The position numbers and the translations under genes are program-made. A stretch of 51,250 nt of DNA from Verrucomicrobiaceae bacterium (lineage in GTDB: Bacteria > Verrucomicrobiota > Verrucomicrobiae > Verrucomicrobiales > Akkermansiaceae): positions 1 through 51,250 of the forward strand of contig RPOS01000018.1 of the NCBI GenBank assembly GCA_003820635.1, written 5' to 3'. Below, piece after piece: positions 25,324-33,699 of this stretch. The notes under the pieces were generated by a model. That model worked only from the letters and a program-made list of their open reading frames with translations. It ran no database searches and was not told the origin of the DNA. Numbering within the stretch: the first letter of the stretch is position 1; the number at the start of each line of letters is the position of its first letter.

Positions 25324-26373
25324 ATGGCGCGCGACGCGGGCCGTGATAGCTTGGCGCGTCTGAAACGATCCCTCACCATCGCCGGCGGCGGTCTCGCCGG
25401 GCTCTCGCTCGCCATCGCGCTGCGCTCGCGCGGCGTGCCCGTGACCGTGGTCGAGGTGGGAAACTACCCGCGCCACCGGGTTTGCGGCGAGTTCATCTCA
25501 GGCGTGACGGTGGAAACCTTGAGCGAGCTGCGCATCGCGGATTTGTTCGACGGCGCGCACCATCACATTTCACTGGCATGGCACGACCGGGGACGGCGTT
25601 TTCTAACAGACACGCTGCCGGTTCCGGCGCTCGGCATCTCGCGCTTCGCACTCGACGAGCGGTTGCGGCTGCGGTTCACCGGGATCGGCGGCGAATTGAT
25701 CACCGGCAGTCGCGCGCGGCCGGAGCCTGCCGAGGGGCTTGTCTGGGCGGCGGGCAGAAGACCGCGGCCCGGCCGTTGGATCGGGCTCAAGGCCCACGTC
25801 CGGCTGCCGACTGCGGCGGATCTGGAAATGCACTCGGGCACCAATGGCTATGCCGGCCTCGCCGGGGTGGAGGATGGCTGGACCAATGTGTGCGGGCTTT
25901 TTTTGTTAGACCGGGAGATGGATGCCAAGGGCCCGGACCTGCTGCCCGCCTATCTGGACGCCGGAGGGAATTCCCGTCTCGCCGCCGCGTTGCGCGCCGC
26001 CGAATGGCGTGAAGGTTCGTTCACCACCGTGGCGGGATTCGAACTGGGCCGCCAGACTCCGGTGCCCGGCTTGCTCTGCGTGGGCGATGCCGAGAGCATG
26101 ATCCCGCCCTTCACCGGCAATGGCATGAGCATGGCTTTCCAAGCCGCCGCGCTGGCCGCCGATCCGCTCGCGGAGTGGGCCGGGGGCCGTTGCGCATGGC
26201 AGGAAACCCGCACGGCCATCCACGGCCGTCTGCGGCGTGGTTTCCGCCGCCGCCTTGCCGCCGCCGCCATCCTGCACCGTGGCTTGCTCCATTCCGGCAT
26301 CCGCTCGGCGGCCGGCTCGCTGGCCGCCGCCGGCATCCTGCCATTCCGCTCTTTGCTTCCTCTCGTCCGTTAG
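25324..26373 (+). CDS. FAD-dependent oxidoreductase of the geranylgeranyl-reductase type
   Basis: The product is 349 residues. The dinucleotide-binding motif [14 protein letters not shown] starts near residue 19, and RVCGEFISG near 56-65 matches the Cys-Gly-Glu word of geranylgeranyl-reductase-like flavoproteins. The GD motif is [20 protein letters not shown]. The gene ends 13 bases before a type III polyketide synthase and is co-directional, so it very likely oxidises or reduces that enzyme's product. The start is uncertain: ATG 25324 is used here, but a TTG at 25351 places the Gly-rich motif nearer the N-terminus as usual. A CTAACAG copy lies at 25603. Confidence 0.85.
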   Translation: MARDAGRDSLARLKRSLTIAGGGLAGLSLAIALRSRGVPVTVVEVGNYPRHRVCGEFISGVTVETLSELRIADLFDGAHHHISLAWHDRGRRFLTDTLPVPALGISRFALDERLRLRFTGIGGELITGSRARPEPAEGLVWAAGRRPRPGRWIGLKAHVRLPTAADLEMHSGTNGYAGLAGVEDGWTNVCGLFLLDREMDAKGPDLLPAYLDAGGNSRLAAALRAAEWREGSFTTVAGFELGRQTPVPGLLCVGDAESMIPPFTGNGMSMAFQAAALAADPLAEWAGGRCAWQETRTAIHGRLRRGFRRRLAAAAILHRGLLHSGIRSAAGSLAAAGILPFRSLLPLVR

Positions 26374-26386
26374 AAACCAACACCAC

Positions 26387-27412
26387 ATGTATCTCAAGTC
26401 CATCGCCACCGCCGTCCCGCAGAATTCCTTCACGCAGCCATCTTGTTGGGAGGCGATGAATCACGGAGATCTGTTAGGCAAACTGCGTCCGCGCTCGGTG
26501 GACCTGGTCCGCAAGATCCTCACCAATCCCGACTCCGGCATCGAGCGGCGGAATCTGGCGCTCGACCGCATCGACGCGGTTTTCCATCACGACGCGCAGT
26601 GCCTCAACGAGACCTTCGAGCGCGAGGCTCCGGCGCTGGCCGGCAAGGCTCTTGCACGGGCCTTGCAACAGGCGGGCATCGCCGCCGATGAGCTCGACGC
26701 GTTGTTTCTCTGCACCTGCACCGGCTATCTCTGCCCGGGCGTGAGCAGCCACCTGGCGGAGCAGGCCGGCATGAGGCCGGATGTCTATCTGGCGGACCTG
26801 GTGGGCCTCGGCTGCGGCGCGGCGATTCCCATGCTGCGCGCGGCACAGGGATATGTCTCGGCCAACCCGCGGGCGAAGGTGGCCACCGTGGCGGTGGAAG
26901 TCTGCTCGGCGGCGTTTTTTGCCGATGATGATCCCGGCGTGCTGATCAGCCTCTGCCTCTTCGGCGATGGCGCGGCGGCGGCCATCTGGACGGGCGACGG
27001 CGCTGGCGACGCTTGGCAGGCCGGCCACTTCACCACCGTGCACCGTCCGGAAAACCGGGAAAAAATCCGTTTCATCAACTCGCACGGAAAGTTGAAAAAC
27101 CAGCTCCACCGCGCCGTGCCGGGACTCGCCGCCGAGGCGGTGGCCGGACTCTACGCGCAACGCCATGCCGTGCCAGACCAGGTGCTCGCCCACAGCGGCG
27201 GCCGCGATGTGATCGAGGCCATCGAGGAAAAGCTGCCGTTTTACCTAACAGAAACCCGCGAGGTGCTGCGCGACCACGGCAACATGAGCAGCCCGTCGGT
27301 AATCTTCGCACTGGAAAGGCGTCTCGCCAATCCGGCAAACCAAGACCAGCGCCTGTGGCTCACCGCCTTCGGTGCGGGCTTCGCGGCCCATGCCTGCGAG
27401 CTGTGGCGCTGA
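26387..27412 (+). CDS. Type III polyketide synthase (chalcone/stilbene synthase-like)
   Basis: This 341-residue homodimeric condensing enzyme uses free CoA thioesters. The catalytic triad is intact: Cys143 in GLGCGAA, His269 in LAHSGGR and Asn299 in [16 protein letters not shown] near 102-112 and the FGDGAAAAI word are family-typical. It probably makes an alkylpyrone, resorcinol or quinone-like product from a long-chain acyl starter, to judge by bacterial homologues, but the starter cannot be read from sequence. It is coupled with the FAD oxidoreductase. The isoprenylcysteine-type methyltransferase often found in such clusters is absent here. ATG 26387 was chosen; the upstream open frame belongs to the overlap with the previous gene. 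Confidence 0.92.
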   Translation: MYLKSIATAVPQNSFTQPSCWEAMNHGDLLGKLRPRSVDLVRKILTNPDSGIERRNLALDRIDAVFHHDAQCLNETFEREAPALAGKALARALQQAGIAADELDALFLCTCTGYLCPGVSSHLAEQAGMRPDVYLADLVGLGCGAAIPMLRAAQGYVSANPRAKVATVAVEVCSAAFFADDDPGVLISLCLFGDGAAAAIWTGDGAGDAWQAGHFTTVHRPENREKIRFINSHGKLKNQLHRAVPGLAAEAVAGLYAQRHAVPDQVLAHSGGRDVIEAIEEKLPFYLTETREVLRDHGNMSSPSVIFALERRLANPANQDQRLWLTAFGAGFAAHACELWR

Positions 27413-27425
27413 TGCGTTTGGTCTA

Positions 27426-28241
27426 TTATTTCCGCAGGAAGCTCTCCTCAAACGGCGGCTCCGCGGCGAGTGCCCGGTCCGCCACCAGCAACGGCTGGAG
27501 CACGCCTTCCTCGAGCGGGAAACGCATCGTGCCGGCCACTTTCACCCAGCCGTTTTCCGGCAGTTCCGGCGGAGTTTTGCCGAATTCGAGCACGATCGGG
27601 ATGGCGCGGCTGTCCGCGGCGCAGCAAGTCATGAACAGGCGGTAGAGGCGCTTGCGCGTGCCCTGCGGGTTGCGGGTCTTTTCCTCGATCCAGCGGCCTT
27701 CGGTTTCCACCTTGAGCCCGTCGATGGCGGCCTGCATTTCCCGGTCTCCGGTGGCGAAGAACAATTCCATGAGGTTGAACTCATAATAATCGTCCGCGGT
27801 CTTGCGGTGGCTTTGTTCGATCATCTCGCGGGTGAGCGGCGGCATCGCGGAGGCGAGGAAGGAGGTGTTCATGTCCGCCGGCGAGTCGTAGAGGCCTTTT
27901 CGCGCCAGCGCGGCGGCCGAGTATTCATCCTTGGTCCAGGCCACGGACAAGACCACCGGCAGCACCATGAGCAGCAGCGCGGCCAGCGGGTGGACGTCGC
28001 TGGTCTCGTGGTCGTGGCCGTCGTCACCGCGGTGATCGTGGCCGCAAGCCGCATCCTGCCCGGCTGTGAGAAGGTTGAAGAACCCGAGCACGGCAAGGCC
28101 GAGGCCGCCGACGAAGGCGATCGGCCGGAAATCCGGCGCGAGGTATTTGTTGATGCGTCCGGTGGCGTGGAAATACAGCAGCGCCCCGCTCCAGACGAGC
28201 ACGGCCAGGGAAAACAGGATGCGGCGGAGCTTGGGATTCAT
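27426..28241 (-). CDS. TIGR03943/YcgQ-like membrane protein
   Basis: The product is 271 residues, beginning MNPKLRRILFSLAV. It has two N-terminal helices (about 6-24 and 36-56), a His-rich loop near residues 58-77 (CGHDHRGDDGHDH), another helix, and a soluble C-terminal domain with RRLYRLFMTCCAADSRAIP-like words, cut here into KRLYRLFMTCC and AADSRAIPI. This matches the YcgQ/TIGR03943 family that pairs with a YcgR-type permease. It overlaps the permease gene by 4 bases, and the His-rich loops in both argue for a metal, perhaps zinc. It is convergent with the polyketide synthase. Confidence 0.82.
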   Translation of the reverse strand: MNPKLRRILFSLAVLVWSGALLYFHATGRINKYLAPDFRPIAFVGGLGLAVLGFFNLLTAGQDAACGHDHRGDDGHDHETSDVHPLAALLLMVLPVVLSVAWTKDEYSAAALARKGLYDSPADMNTSFLASAMPPLTREMIEQSHRKTADDYYEFNLMELFFATGDREMQAAIDGLKVETEGRWIEEKTRNPQGTRKRLYRLFMTCCAADSRAIPIVLEFGKTPPELPENGWVKVAGTMRFPLEEGVLQPLLVADRALAAEPPFEESFLRK

Positions 28242-29227
28242 CTCACTTGCAAAACGAGGTGTTGCCAGAAAACGCTGATGCCGCCGATGGCGAGAAACAG
28301 GCCGAGCGCGAGCGCGATGATGAAGTTTTTGCGCATCACGGTCTGATAGAGGAAGATCAGCTTCACATCCATCATCGGTCCGAAGGTGAGGAAGGCGAGT
28401 TTCGCGCCCCATGAAAACTTGTCCAGAGTGGCCGCGATGAAGGCGTCCGAGGTGCTGCACAGGCTCAGGATGAAGGCCAGCACCATCAGCGCGGCGGGTG
28501 CGCCCACCAGGCTGCCGGCAAGCCCGTCGAGCCACACCGCGCCGGGCGCGATGCCGGTGTTGAACAACGCGGTGATCGAGACGCCGATGGCGAAATAGAC
28601 GCCCACATCGATGAAGTCCTTCATCGCCGAGCGGAACGCCGCGACCAGGCGATCATCTTGTGGCGGCGGTGCATGACCGTGGCTGCAGTGATGACCGCAA
28701 CATTCGCCATGCTCATGATCATGTCCGCAGTCGTCGTGCGCATGGTTCTTTTCCGGTTCATCCAGCGAGCGCACGAGTTTCTCCTTGAGCACCATGGCCA
28801 GCGGCAGGCGGGAAACGATAAGGCCCACCGCCACCGCGATGAGGAAGCCCAGCAGCAGCCGCGAGCAGGTCATCATCGCCGCGCCCTGGCCCTGGAAGGC
28901 CTTCCATGTGCTCAGTGCGGTGATCGGGTTGACGATCGGCGCGGCGAGCATGTAGGTGATGGCGCAGGAAACGGGCAGGCCTTTTTTCACCAGGCGGCGG
29001 ATCACCGGCACCACGGCGCACTCGCACACCGGAAACACCGCGCCTAACAGACCGGCCGCGAGCACGGCGAGATTGCGGTTTTTCGGCAGCAGGCGGTCCA
29101 TCGTGCCGGGCGGCAGGTAGATGTCGATGAAACCGCTGGCCAGCGTGCCAAGCAGGATGAACGGAGCGCCCTCGAAGAGGATGCTCAGAAACGCGAGCGC
29201 GAAGTCCTGTTGCGAGTCGGCCGACAT
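28238..29227 (-). CDS. YcgR/ArsP-type permease with a His/Cys-rich loop
   Basis: This 329-residue multi-pass membrane protein belongs to the DUF318/ArsP family. FEGAPFILLGTLASGF and the GAVFPVCECAVVPV word near 70-84 are typical of these permeases. A cytoplasmic loop near residues 160-190 is packed with His and Cys (HAHDDCGHDHEHGECC), a likely metal-binding patch. The second half begins AFRSAMKDFIDVGVYF, echoing the first, as in internally duplicated permeases. The start at 29227 follows a longer open frame. It lies upstream of its YcgQ-like partner with a 4-base overlap. A 171-base divergent spacer separates it from htrA; no clear Zur or Fur box was seen in it. Confidence 0.85.
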   Translation of the reverse strand: MSADSQQDFALAFLSILFEGAPFILLGTLASGFIDIYLPPGTMDRLLPKNRNLAVLAAGLLGAVFPVCECAVVPVIRRLVKKGLPVSCAITYMLAAPIVNPITALSTWKAFQGQGAAMMTCSRLLLGFLIAVAVGLIVSRLPLAMVLKEKLVRSLDEPEKNHAHDDCGHDHEHGECCGHHCSHGHAPPPQDDRLVAAFRSAMKDFIDVGVYFAIGVSITALFNTGIAPGAVWLDGLAGSLVGAPAALMVLAFILSLCSTSDAFIAATLDKFSWGAKLAFLTFGPMMDVKLIFLYQTVMRKNFIIALALGLFLAIGGISVFWQHLVLQVR

Positions 29228-29398
29228 CGCGGCGAGCAAAGCCCGGCGGCCCGGCGCTGTCAACCACCCCGGATTTCATGGCGGTCGTCGCCATTTCAAG
29301 AACCCAGGCACGCGGCCGCCGCTGGAAGTTGCCACAATGCACGATTCACCCGCCGCCAGACAAAAACCCCGCCCGGCGGCGCTTTGCAGCACGAAACG

Positions 29399-30400
29399 AT
29401 GAAAGCCCGCTCCATTCTTCCGCTCATTGGATTCTGCCTGTGGCTGGTGCCCGCCGCGCCGCTCCTGCAGGCGCGTGAGCCCGCCCGCAGCCTTCAGGAT
29501 CTGGAGAAACTCGAGTCCAGGGTGGCGGAGGTTTCCCGCAAAGTGATGCCGGCCACGGTGGCCCTGCTTTCCGAACGCACCGGCTCCTCCGGCTCCGGCG
29601 TGATCGTCACGGAGGACGGTCTGGTGCTCACCGCCGCCCACGTCATCCAGGGTGCGGAGTCGATGCTGGTGGTTTTCCCCGATGGCAAACAGGTCCAGGG
29701 CAAGGTGCTCGGCGCGAATTATTCCAGGGACATCGCGATGGTGAAAATCGAGGAACCCGGCAAATGGCCGTTCACCGCCATGGGCGCCTCCAAACCACTG
29801 GACGCCGGTGACTGGGTGATCGCGCTCGGCCACTCCGCCGGCTTCGACGCGGCGCGCACGCCGCCGGTGCGCTTCGGCCGCGTCGTTTCCAAGGGCCCGG
29901 GAAATTTCCTCACCACCGATTGCACGCTCATCGGCGGGGATTCCGGCGGCCCGCTCTTCGACCTCGATGGCAACATCGTCGCGATCCATTCCTCGATCGG
30001 AAAATCCCTTTCTAACAACAACCACGCCGGCATCGACGGCTTCCGCGAGGACTGGGACCGCATCCGCGCCGGCGAGACCTGGGGCTCGCTCTCGCTCAAT
30101 CCCTTCGCCAATCCGGAAATGCCCGTGCTCGGCATCGGCATGGCCATGATGCGCGGCGTGCGCGGCGTGATCGTGGAAAACGTGGCCCCCGGCTCCCCTG
30201 CGGCGGCGGCGGGTGTGCGCACGGGCGACGTGATCCGCAGCCTTGATGGCAACGAGGTGCGCGACGGCGGCGAACTGCTGCAAATCCTCGCCAAGCGCCA
30301 GCCCGGGGATGAGGTGAAACTCGGCGTCCTGCGCGACCGCCGCGATCTGGAAATGAATGTGACTCTCAAGCGCCGCAACGAACTTTTCGAACAACGCTGA
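29399..30400 (+). CDS. HtrA/DegP-type periplasmic serine protease with one PDZ domain
   Basis: The product is 333 residues. A signal peptide at about 1-24 ends LLQARE. The trypsin-like domain has an intact triad: His81 in TAAHV, Asp111 in SRDIAMV and Ser182 in GGDSGGP. One PDZ domain lies near 235-325 (VENVAPGSPAAAAGVRTGD). It should degrade or refold damaged envelope proteins. The next gene, 17 bases downstream, encodes a related protein whose triad is lost, so the two may act together. The start at ATG 29399 gives the signal peptide; a longer open frame upstream overlaps the divergent promoter region. Confidence 0.92.
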   Translation: MKARSILPLIGFCLWLVPAAPLLQAREPARSLQDLEKLESRVAEVSRKVMPATVALLSERTGSSGSGVIVTEDGLVLTAAHVIQGAESMLVVFPDGKQVQGKVLGANYSRDIAMVKIEEPGKWPFTAMGASKPLDAGDWVIALGHSAGFDAARTPPVRFGRVVSKGPGNFLTTDCTLIGGDSGGPLFDLDGNIVAIHSSIGKSLSNNNHAGIDGFREDWDRIRAGETWGSLSLNPFANPEMPVLGIGMAMMRGVRGVIVENVAPGSPAAAAGVRTGDVIRSLDGNEVRDGGELLQILAKRQPGDEVKLGVLRDRRDLEMNVTLKRRNELFEQR

Positions 30401-30417
30401 AACGACTTACCACCGAG

Positions 30418-31614
30418 ATGAAACAAACCATCTTTCCAATCCTGGGCCTGCTCTGGCTCCACGGCGTGGCTGCGGCCGAAGATGACATCCCGCTGCTCCG
30501 CCCCGAGGAACAACAGGCCGTCGAGGCGCAGACCGCCGAGTTCAACCGCGCGATCCAGCCCGCTCTAACAGAAGCGGCCAAGTCCACCGTGCGCGTCTGG
30601 TCCGGCAAGCGCCGCCTGGCCTACGGCACGGTCATTGTGGAAAACCGGATTCTCACCAAATGGAGCGAGGTCGCGCGCGCCGGTGGCAACCTCCGCGTCG
30701 AGGGCGCGGGCGGCGTGGTTCTCGCGGCCACCGTTTCCGGAGTTTATGAAGACGACGACCTCGCGGTGCTGGAAACCACCGGCAGCCCGCTCACACCCGT
30801 GCGCTGGACGATGACAAGCCCGGCGCTCGGTTCTTTTCTGGCAGCTCCACAGCCGGACGGCAGGCCCGCCGCCTTCGGCGTGGTGAGCGTGCTGGAACGC
30901 AACCTGCGCGATACCGACAGCGCCTTTCTCGGCGTGATCGGCTCGATGGATTTCACAGGCCCGGGTGTCCGCATCGAGGAAATCGCCCCGGATTCCGGTG
31001 CCGCCGCAGCCGGCCTGAAAACCGGCCAGATCATTGTCAAAGTGGGCGAGCGGCCGATCTCCGGCTTGCTCGAACTCAAGAACTCGCTCGTCGGCGTGAG
31101 CCCGGGTTCCAAGATCAAACTGCTGGTGCGTTCCGGCAAGACCGAGGAGGAGGTGGAAGTGCTGTTAGGCAACCGGCCGGATCTGCCCCATTTCCCCGGC
31201 GACCGCCTGCGCCAGATGGAACGCATGGGCGGCCCCATCAGCCGCGTGCGCGATTCGTTCAGCCGCGTCATCCAGACCGACATGCGCCCGCGCCCCGACC
31301 AGATCGGCGGACCGGTGGTGGATTTGAAGGGCCGCGTCATCGGCATCACGATGGCACGGACGGACCGCACGCGTTCATTCGTGATGCCCGCCGCGGCGGT
31401 TCAGAAACTGCTGGAAAACGCACCACAGGACGCGGCACTCGCACAGGTGCGCAAGCCGGACGAACAGGCCGCTTTGCCTGTTAGAAGAATGGCCGCGCCA
31501 CAAGGCGGCCTGCAACCGGGCGGCGAGGACCGCCTGCGCCGTCACCTGACGGAAATGCAGCGGCTCATGGACTTCATGCGCGAGGAAATGGAAAACCTCG
31601 AACAAGGGCGCTGA
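30418..31614 (+). CDS. HtrA-like protein with a lost catalytic triad and an internal PDZ domain
   Basis: The product is 398 residues. A signal peptide at about 1-20 ends VAAAED. The first half of a trypsin-like fold follows (TVRVWSGKRRLAYGTVI, then a DDLAVLE strand), but the TAAH word is replaced by ILTKWSEV. A PDZ domain sits near 185-265 (IEEIAPDSGAAAAGLKTGQ). The strand that carries the catalytic Ser in HtrA comes after the PDZ: FSRVIQTDMRPRPDQIGGP, with Ile296 in place of Ser. A coiled-coil tail ends EEMENLEQGR. The protease fold is therefore interrupted by, or rearranged around, the PDZ and cannot be an active serine protease. It is probably a binding partner or regulator of the upstream HtrA. 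Confidence 0.8.
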   Translation: MKQTIFPILGLLWLHGVAAAEDDIPLLRPEEQQAVEAQTAEFNRAIQPALTEAAKSTVRVWSGKRRLAYGTVIVENRILTKWSEVARAGGNLRVEGAGGVVLAATVSGVYEDDDLAVLETTGSPLTPVRWTMTSPALGSFLAAPQPDGRPAAFGVVSVLERNLRDTDSAFLGVIGSMDFTGPGVRIEEIAPDSGAAAAGLKTGQIIVKVGERPISGLLELKNSLVGVSPGSKIKLLVRSGKTEEEVEVLLGNRPDLPHFPGDRLRQMERMGGPISRVRDSFSRVIQTDMRPRPDQIGGPVVDLKGRVIGITMARTDRTRSFVMPAAAVQKLLENAPQDAALAQVRKPDEQAALPVRRMAAPQGGLQPGGEDRLRRHLTEMQRLMDFMREEMENLEQGR

Positions 31615-31640
31615 GGCGCAACCTACCCGCTGAGCGGCGG

Positions 31641-31925
31641 ATGCGTGATGGTGGGCACCGCGGCCTTCAGGGATTTCTGTTAGGCCTGATGTTCGCCGCC
31701 AAGGAAACCTTCGCCATCAGCGTGATGGCCTGGTTGGGTGCCGCGCCATCCGCCACCCGCACCCGCGTCTGGGTGCTCGCAGCCACCGCCGCGCTTGCGG
31801 AAATCTGGTCCACCGCACTGATGCTTGTGGGTCCGGAAGAGATCCCCGGCATCCTCGCCGCAGAAGCGGAGATCACGGGTGCTTATGCCGAAATCCACGG
31901 CAAGGTGGAAGCTTTCCTGCGTTAA
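31641..31925 (+). CDS. Small hypothetical membrane-associated protein
   Basis: The product is 94 residues, starting with ATG 31641, 26 bases after the HtrA-like gene. A hydrophobic stretch covers about 46-63 (VLAATAALAEIWSTALML), and an acidic Glu-rich tail ends it. An internal ATG at 31689 is another possible start. In favour of a real gene is an in-frame LLG coded by a CTGTTAG heptamer at 31677, the usual context of that heptamer in genes here. No family is recognised, and it could be the truncated end of something longer. Confidence 0.45.
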   Translation: MRDGGHRGLQGFLLGLMFAAKETFAISVMAWLGAAPSATRTRVWVLAATAALAEIWSTALMLVGPEEIPGILAAEAEITGAYAEIHGKVEAFLR

Positions 31926-31933
31926 TTCCCGCT

Positions 31934-31961
31934 TTGCCATCCCGGGGATTGGCGCTAGGCT
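31934..31961 (+). promoter_or_regulatory. Probable promoter of argD
   Basis: TTGCCA at 31934-31939 and TAGGCT at 31956-31961 are 16 bases apart, and the argD ATG is 12 bases further on. No ARG-box-like palindrome is evident. Confidence 0.45.
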
Positions 31962-31973
31962 CCGCCCCTTCCG

Positions 31974-33236
31974 ATGAGCACACCAGATCTCTACGCCCAG
32001 CACGTTCTTCCCACCTACGGCCGCTTCCCGCTGGTTCCGGCGCGCGGCTCCGGCTGCCGCCTGTGGGATGAAGCTGGCAAGTCCTATCTCGATTTCTGCA
32101 CCGGCATCGCCGTCTGCTCGCTCGGCCACTGCCATCCGCGCTTGGTCGAGGCGATCCGCGGGCAGGCTGGAAACCTGCTGCATTGCTCCAATCTCTATCA
32201 GATCCCGCAACAGGCTGAACTCGCGGAGGAAATCAACACCCACCACGTCAAGCTGCCGGGAAAAATTTTCTTCTCCAACTCCGGCGCGGAAGCCAACGAC
32301 GGACTCATCAAGTCCGCGCGGCGCTTCGGCCACAAGCGCCCGCAGCCGGACGGATCGCCCCGCTTCGAGGTCATCACCTTCCAACAATCCTTTCACGGCC
32401 GCACGCTCGGATCGATGTCCGCCACGGGTCAGGCGAAGATCCAGGAAGGCTTCGATCCGCTGCTGCCCGGTTTCCGCTATCTTCCATTCAACGACACCGT
32501 GGCCATCGAGGCCGGCATCCATCCGGAAACCGCCGCAATTCTGTTAGAGCCGATCCAGGGCGAGGGCGGCGTGAACATGGCCACGCCGGAGTTTTTGCGA
32601 ACCGTGGCCGCCGTTTGCAAAAAACACGATCTGCTGCTGCTTTTCGACGAAGTGCAGGCCGGCTTCGGCCGCTGTGGCGACTCGATGGCCTGGCGCATGA
32701 TCGCCCCGGAAATCCAGCCCGACGGCATCTCGTGGGCCAAAGGCATGGGTGGCGGCGTGCCGATCGGCGCGTTCTGGCTCAGCGACCGCGCCATCGATGA
32801 CGCGGGCACCGCGCTTTCCTCGCTGATGGGCCCCGGTTCGCATGGCTCCACCTACGGCGGAAACCCGCTCGTCTGCGCCGCATCACTGGCTGTGCTGCAG
32901 GAAATCCGCGAGCAGGAACTCGCCGCCCACGCGCTGCTCATGGAAGTGCGCATCCGCGAAACCATCCGCTCGTGGAAACTCCCGGTCATCACCGAAGTGC
33001 GCGGCAGCGGATTGTTGTTAGGCGTGGGACTCGAACCCGCCCTCATCCCGACTCCGGAAGGCAAGACGCCGGCGCTCGTCGTCGTGAACAAACTGATGGA
33101 ACTCGGACTGCTGGTTCCTCCGGCTGGCCCGAACACCTTCCGTCTGCTGCCACCGCTCAATGTCACCGAAGCCGAAATCGATGAGGCGCTGGGCATCATC
33201 AAGACAGCGCTTGAGGAGCTGGGGACCAGGGGCTAG
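31974..33236 (+). CDS. argD: Acetylornithine aminotransferase
   Basis: This 420-residue PLP enzyme of arginine synthesis converts N-acetylglutamate semialdehyde to N-acetylornithine. FFSNSGAEANDGLIK is the PLP-phosphate motif, LLFDEVQAGFGR holds the Asp and Gln that contact the ring, and Lys256 in SWAKGMGGG is the Schiff-base lysine. The last few codons (GTRG and the TAG) lie inside the left inverted repeat of the element at 33221-33690, so the present C-terminus may have been supplied by the insertion. argF follows after that element. Related omega-aminotransferases are possible, but the argF context supports ArgD. Confidence 0.92.
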   Translation: MSTPDLYAQHVLPTYGRFPLVPARGSGCRLWDEAGKSYLDFCTGIAVCSLGHCHPRLVEAIRGQAGNLLHCSNLYQIPQQAELAEEINTHHVKLPGKIFFSNSGAEANDGLIKSARRFGHKRPQPDGSPRFEVITFQQSFHGRTLGSMSATGQAKIQEGFDPLLPGFRYLPFNDTVAIEAGIHPETAAILLEPIQGEGGVNMATPEFLRTVAAVCKKHDLLLLFDEVQAGFGRCGDSMAWRMIAPEIQPDGISWAKGMGGGVPIGAFWLSDRAIDDAGTALSSLMGPGSHGSTYGGNPLVCAASLAVLQEIREQELAAHALLMEVRIRETIRSWKLPVITEVRGSGLLLGVGLEPALIPTPEGKTPALVVVNKLMELGLLVPPAGPNTFRLLPPLNVTEAEIDEALGIIKTALEELGTRG

Positions 33237-33690
33237 GGGCTGGATAAGAGAAAGAGACTAGACCATGCATATTCAATACTATCGCGACTTGTTGGTGTGG
33301 CAGAAGGCAATGGATCTTTGTGTGGAAGTTCATAATGCCACGCTGACTTTCCCCAAACAGGAGATCTTTGGCTTGAGCGCGCAAGTGAACCGCTCCGTGG
33401 TTTCAGTTCCTTCAAACATCGCGGAAGGTCATGGCAGAAAAACCACTCCTGATTTCATTCATTTCCTATACATCTCTCGTGGCTCGCTGAATGAAGTGGA
33501 AACCCAGATCACCCTCGCGATGCGCTATCATTATTTGAGCGAAGTCGATCATGACGAGCTCCTGCAACGATGTGGCGAAGTCGGCCGCATGCTCAACGGC
33601 CTGATCGACTCACTCGAACGCCGCCTCGCTTCTTCCTGATTCCCTCTTCTTTCTCTTCTCCGGCCTCCAGCCCCTGAACCCTGGCCCCTC
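33221..33690. mobile_element. Small mobile-like element: four-helix-bundle gene between inverted repeats
   Basis: A left repeat at about 33221-33256 (words CCAGGGGCTAGGGGCTGG and AAGAGAAAGA) and a right repeat at about 33648-33690 (TCTTTCTCTT, then CCAGCCCC and CCCTGGCCCC) are imperfect inverted copies. The TCTTTCTCTT(A/C)TCC part matches at 13 of 14 positions and the GC-rich part aligns with a 5-base insertion. Between them lies a single small gene of visibly lower GC. The element sits exactly between argD and argF, genes that are often adjacent. There is no transposase, so movement would need help from elsewhere. No target duplication was found by eye. Confidence 0.6.
33265..33639 (+). CDS. 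Four-helix-bundle protein (23S rRNA intervening-sequence protein family)
   Basis: The product is 124 residues with the family words YRDLLVWQKAMDL at the N-terminus, FGLSAQVNRSVVSVPSNIAEG in the middle and SRGSLNEVETQ further on. These proteins were first seen inside intervening sequences of 23S rRNA genes and also occur as lone genes in many genomes; their function is not established. Known members form pentamers of four-helix bundles. Base composition is near 50% GC, well below the neighbours, and rare codons are common, which suggests transfer. It is flanked by inverted repeats (see 33221-33690). Confidence 0.92.
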   Translation: MHIQYYRDLLVWQKAMDLCVEVHNATLTFPKQEIFGLSAQVNRSVVSVPSNIAEGHGRKTTPDFIHFLYISRGSLNEVETQITLAMRYHYLSEVDHDELLQRCGEVGRMLNGLIDSLERRLASS

Positions 33691-33699
33691 AATCTTCCC

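Noticed and set aside
25324..27412. The polyketide pair considered as a fatty-acid elongation system related to fabF
   Set aside because: The synthase triad and the absence of an ACP-binding pattern mark it as type III, independent of fabF at 16.8 kb.
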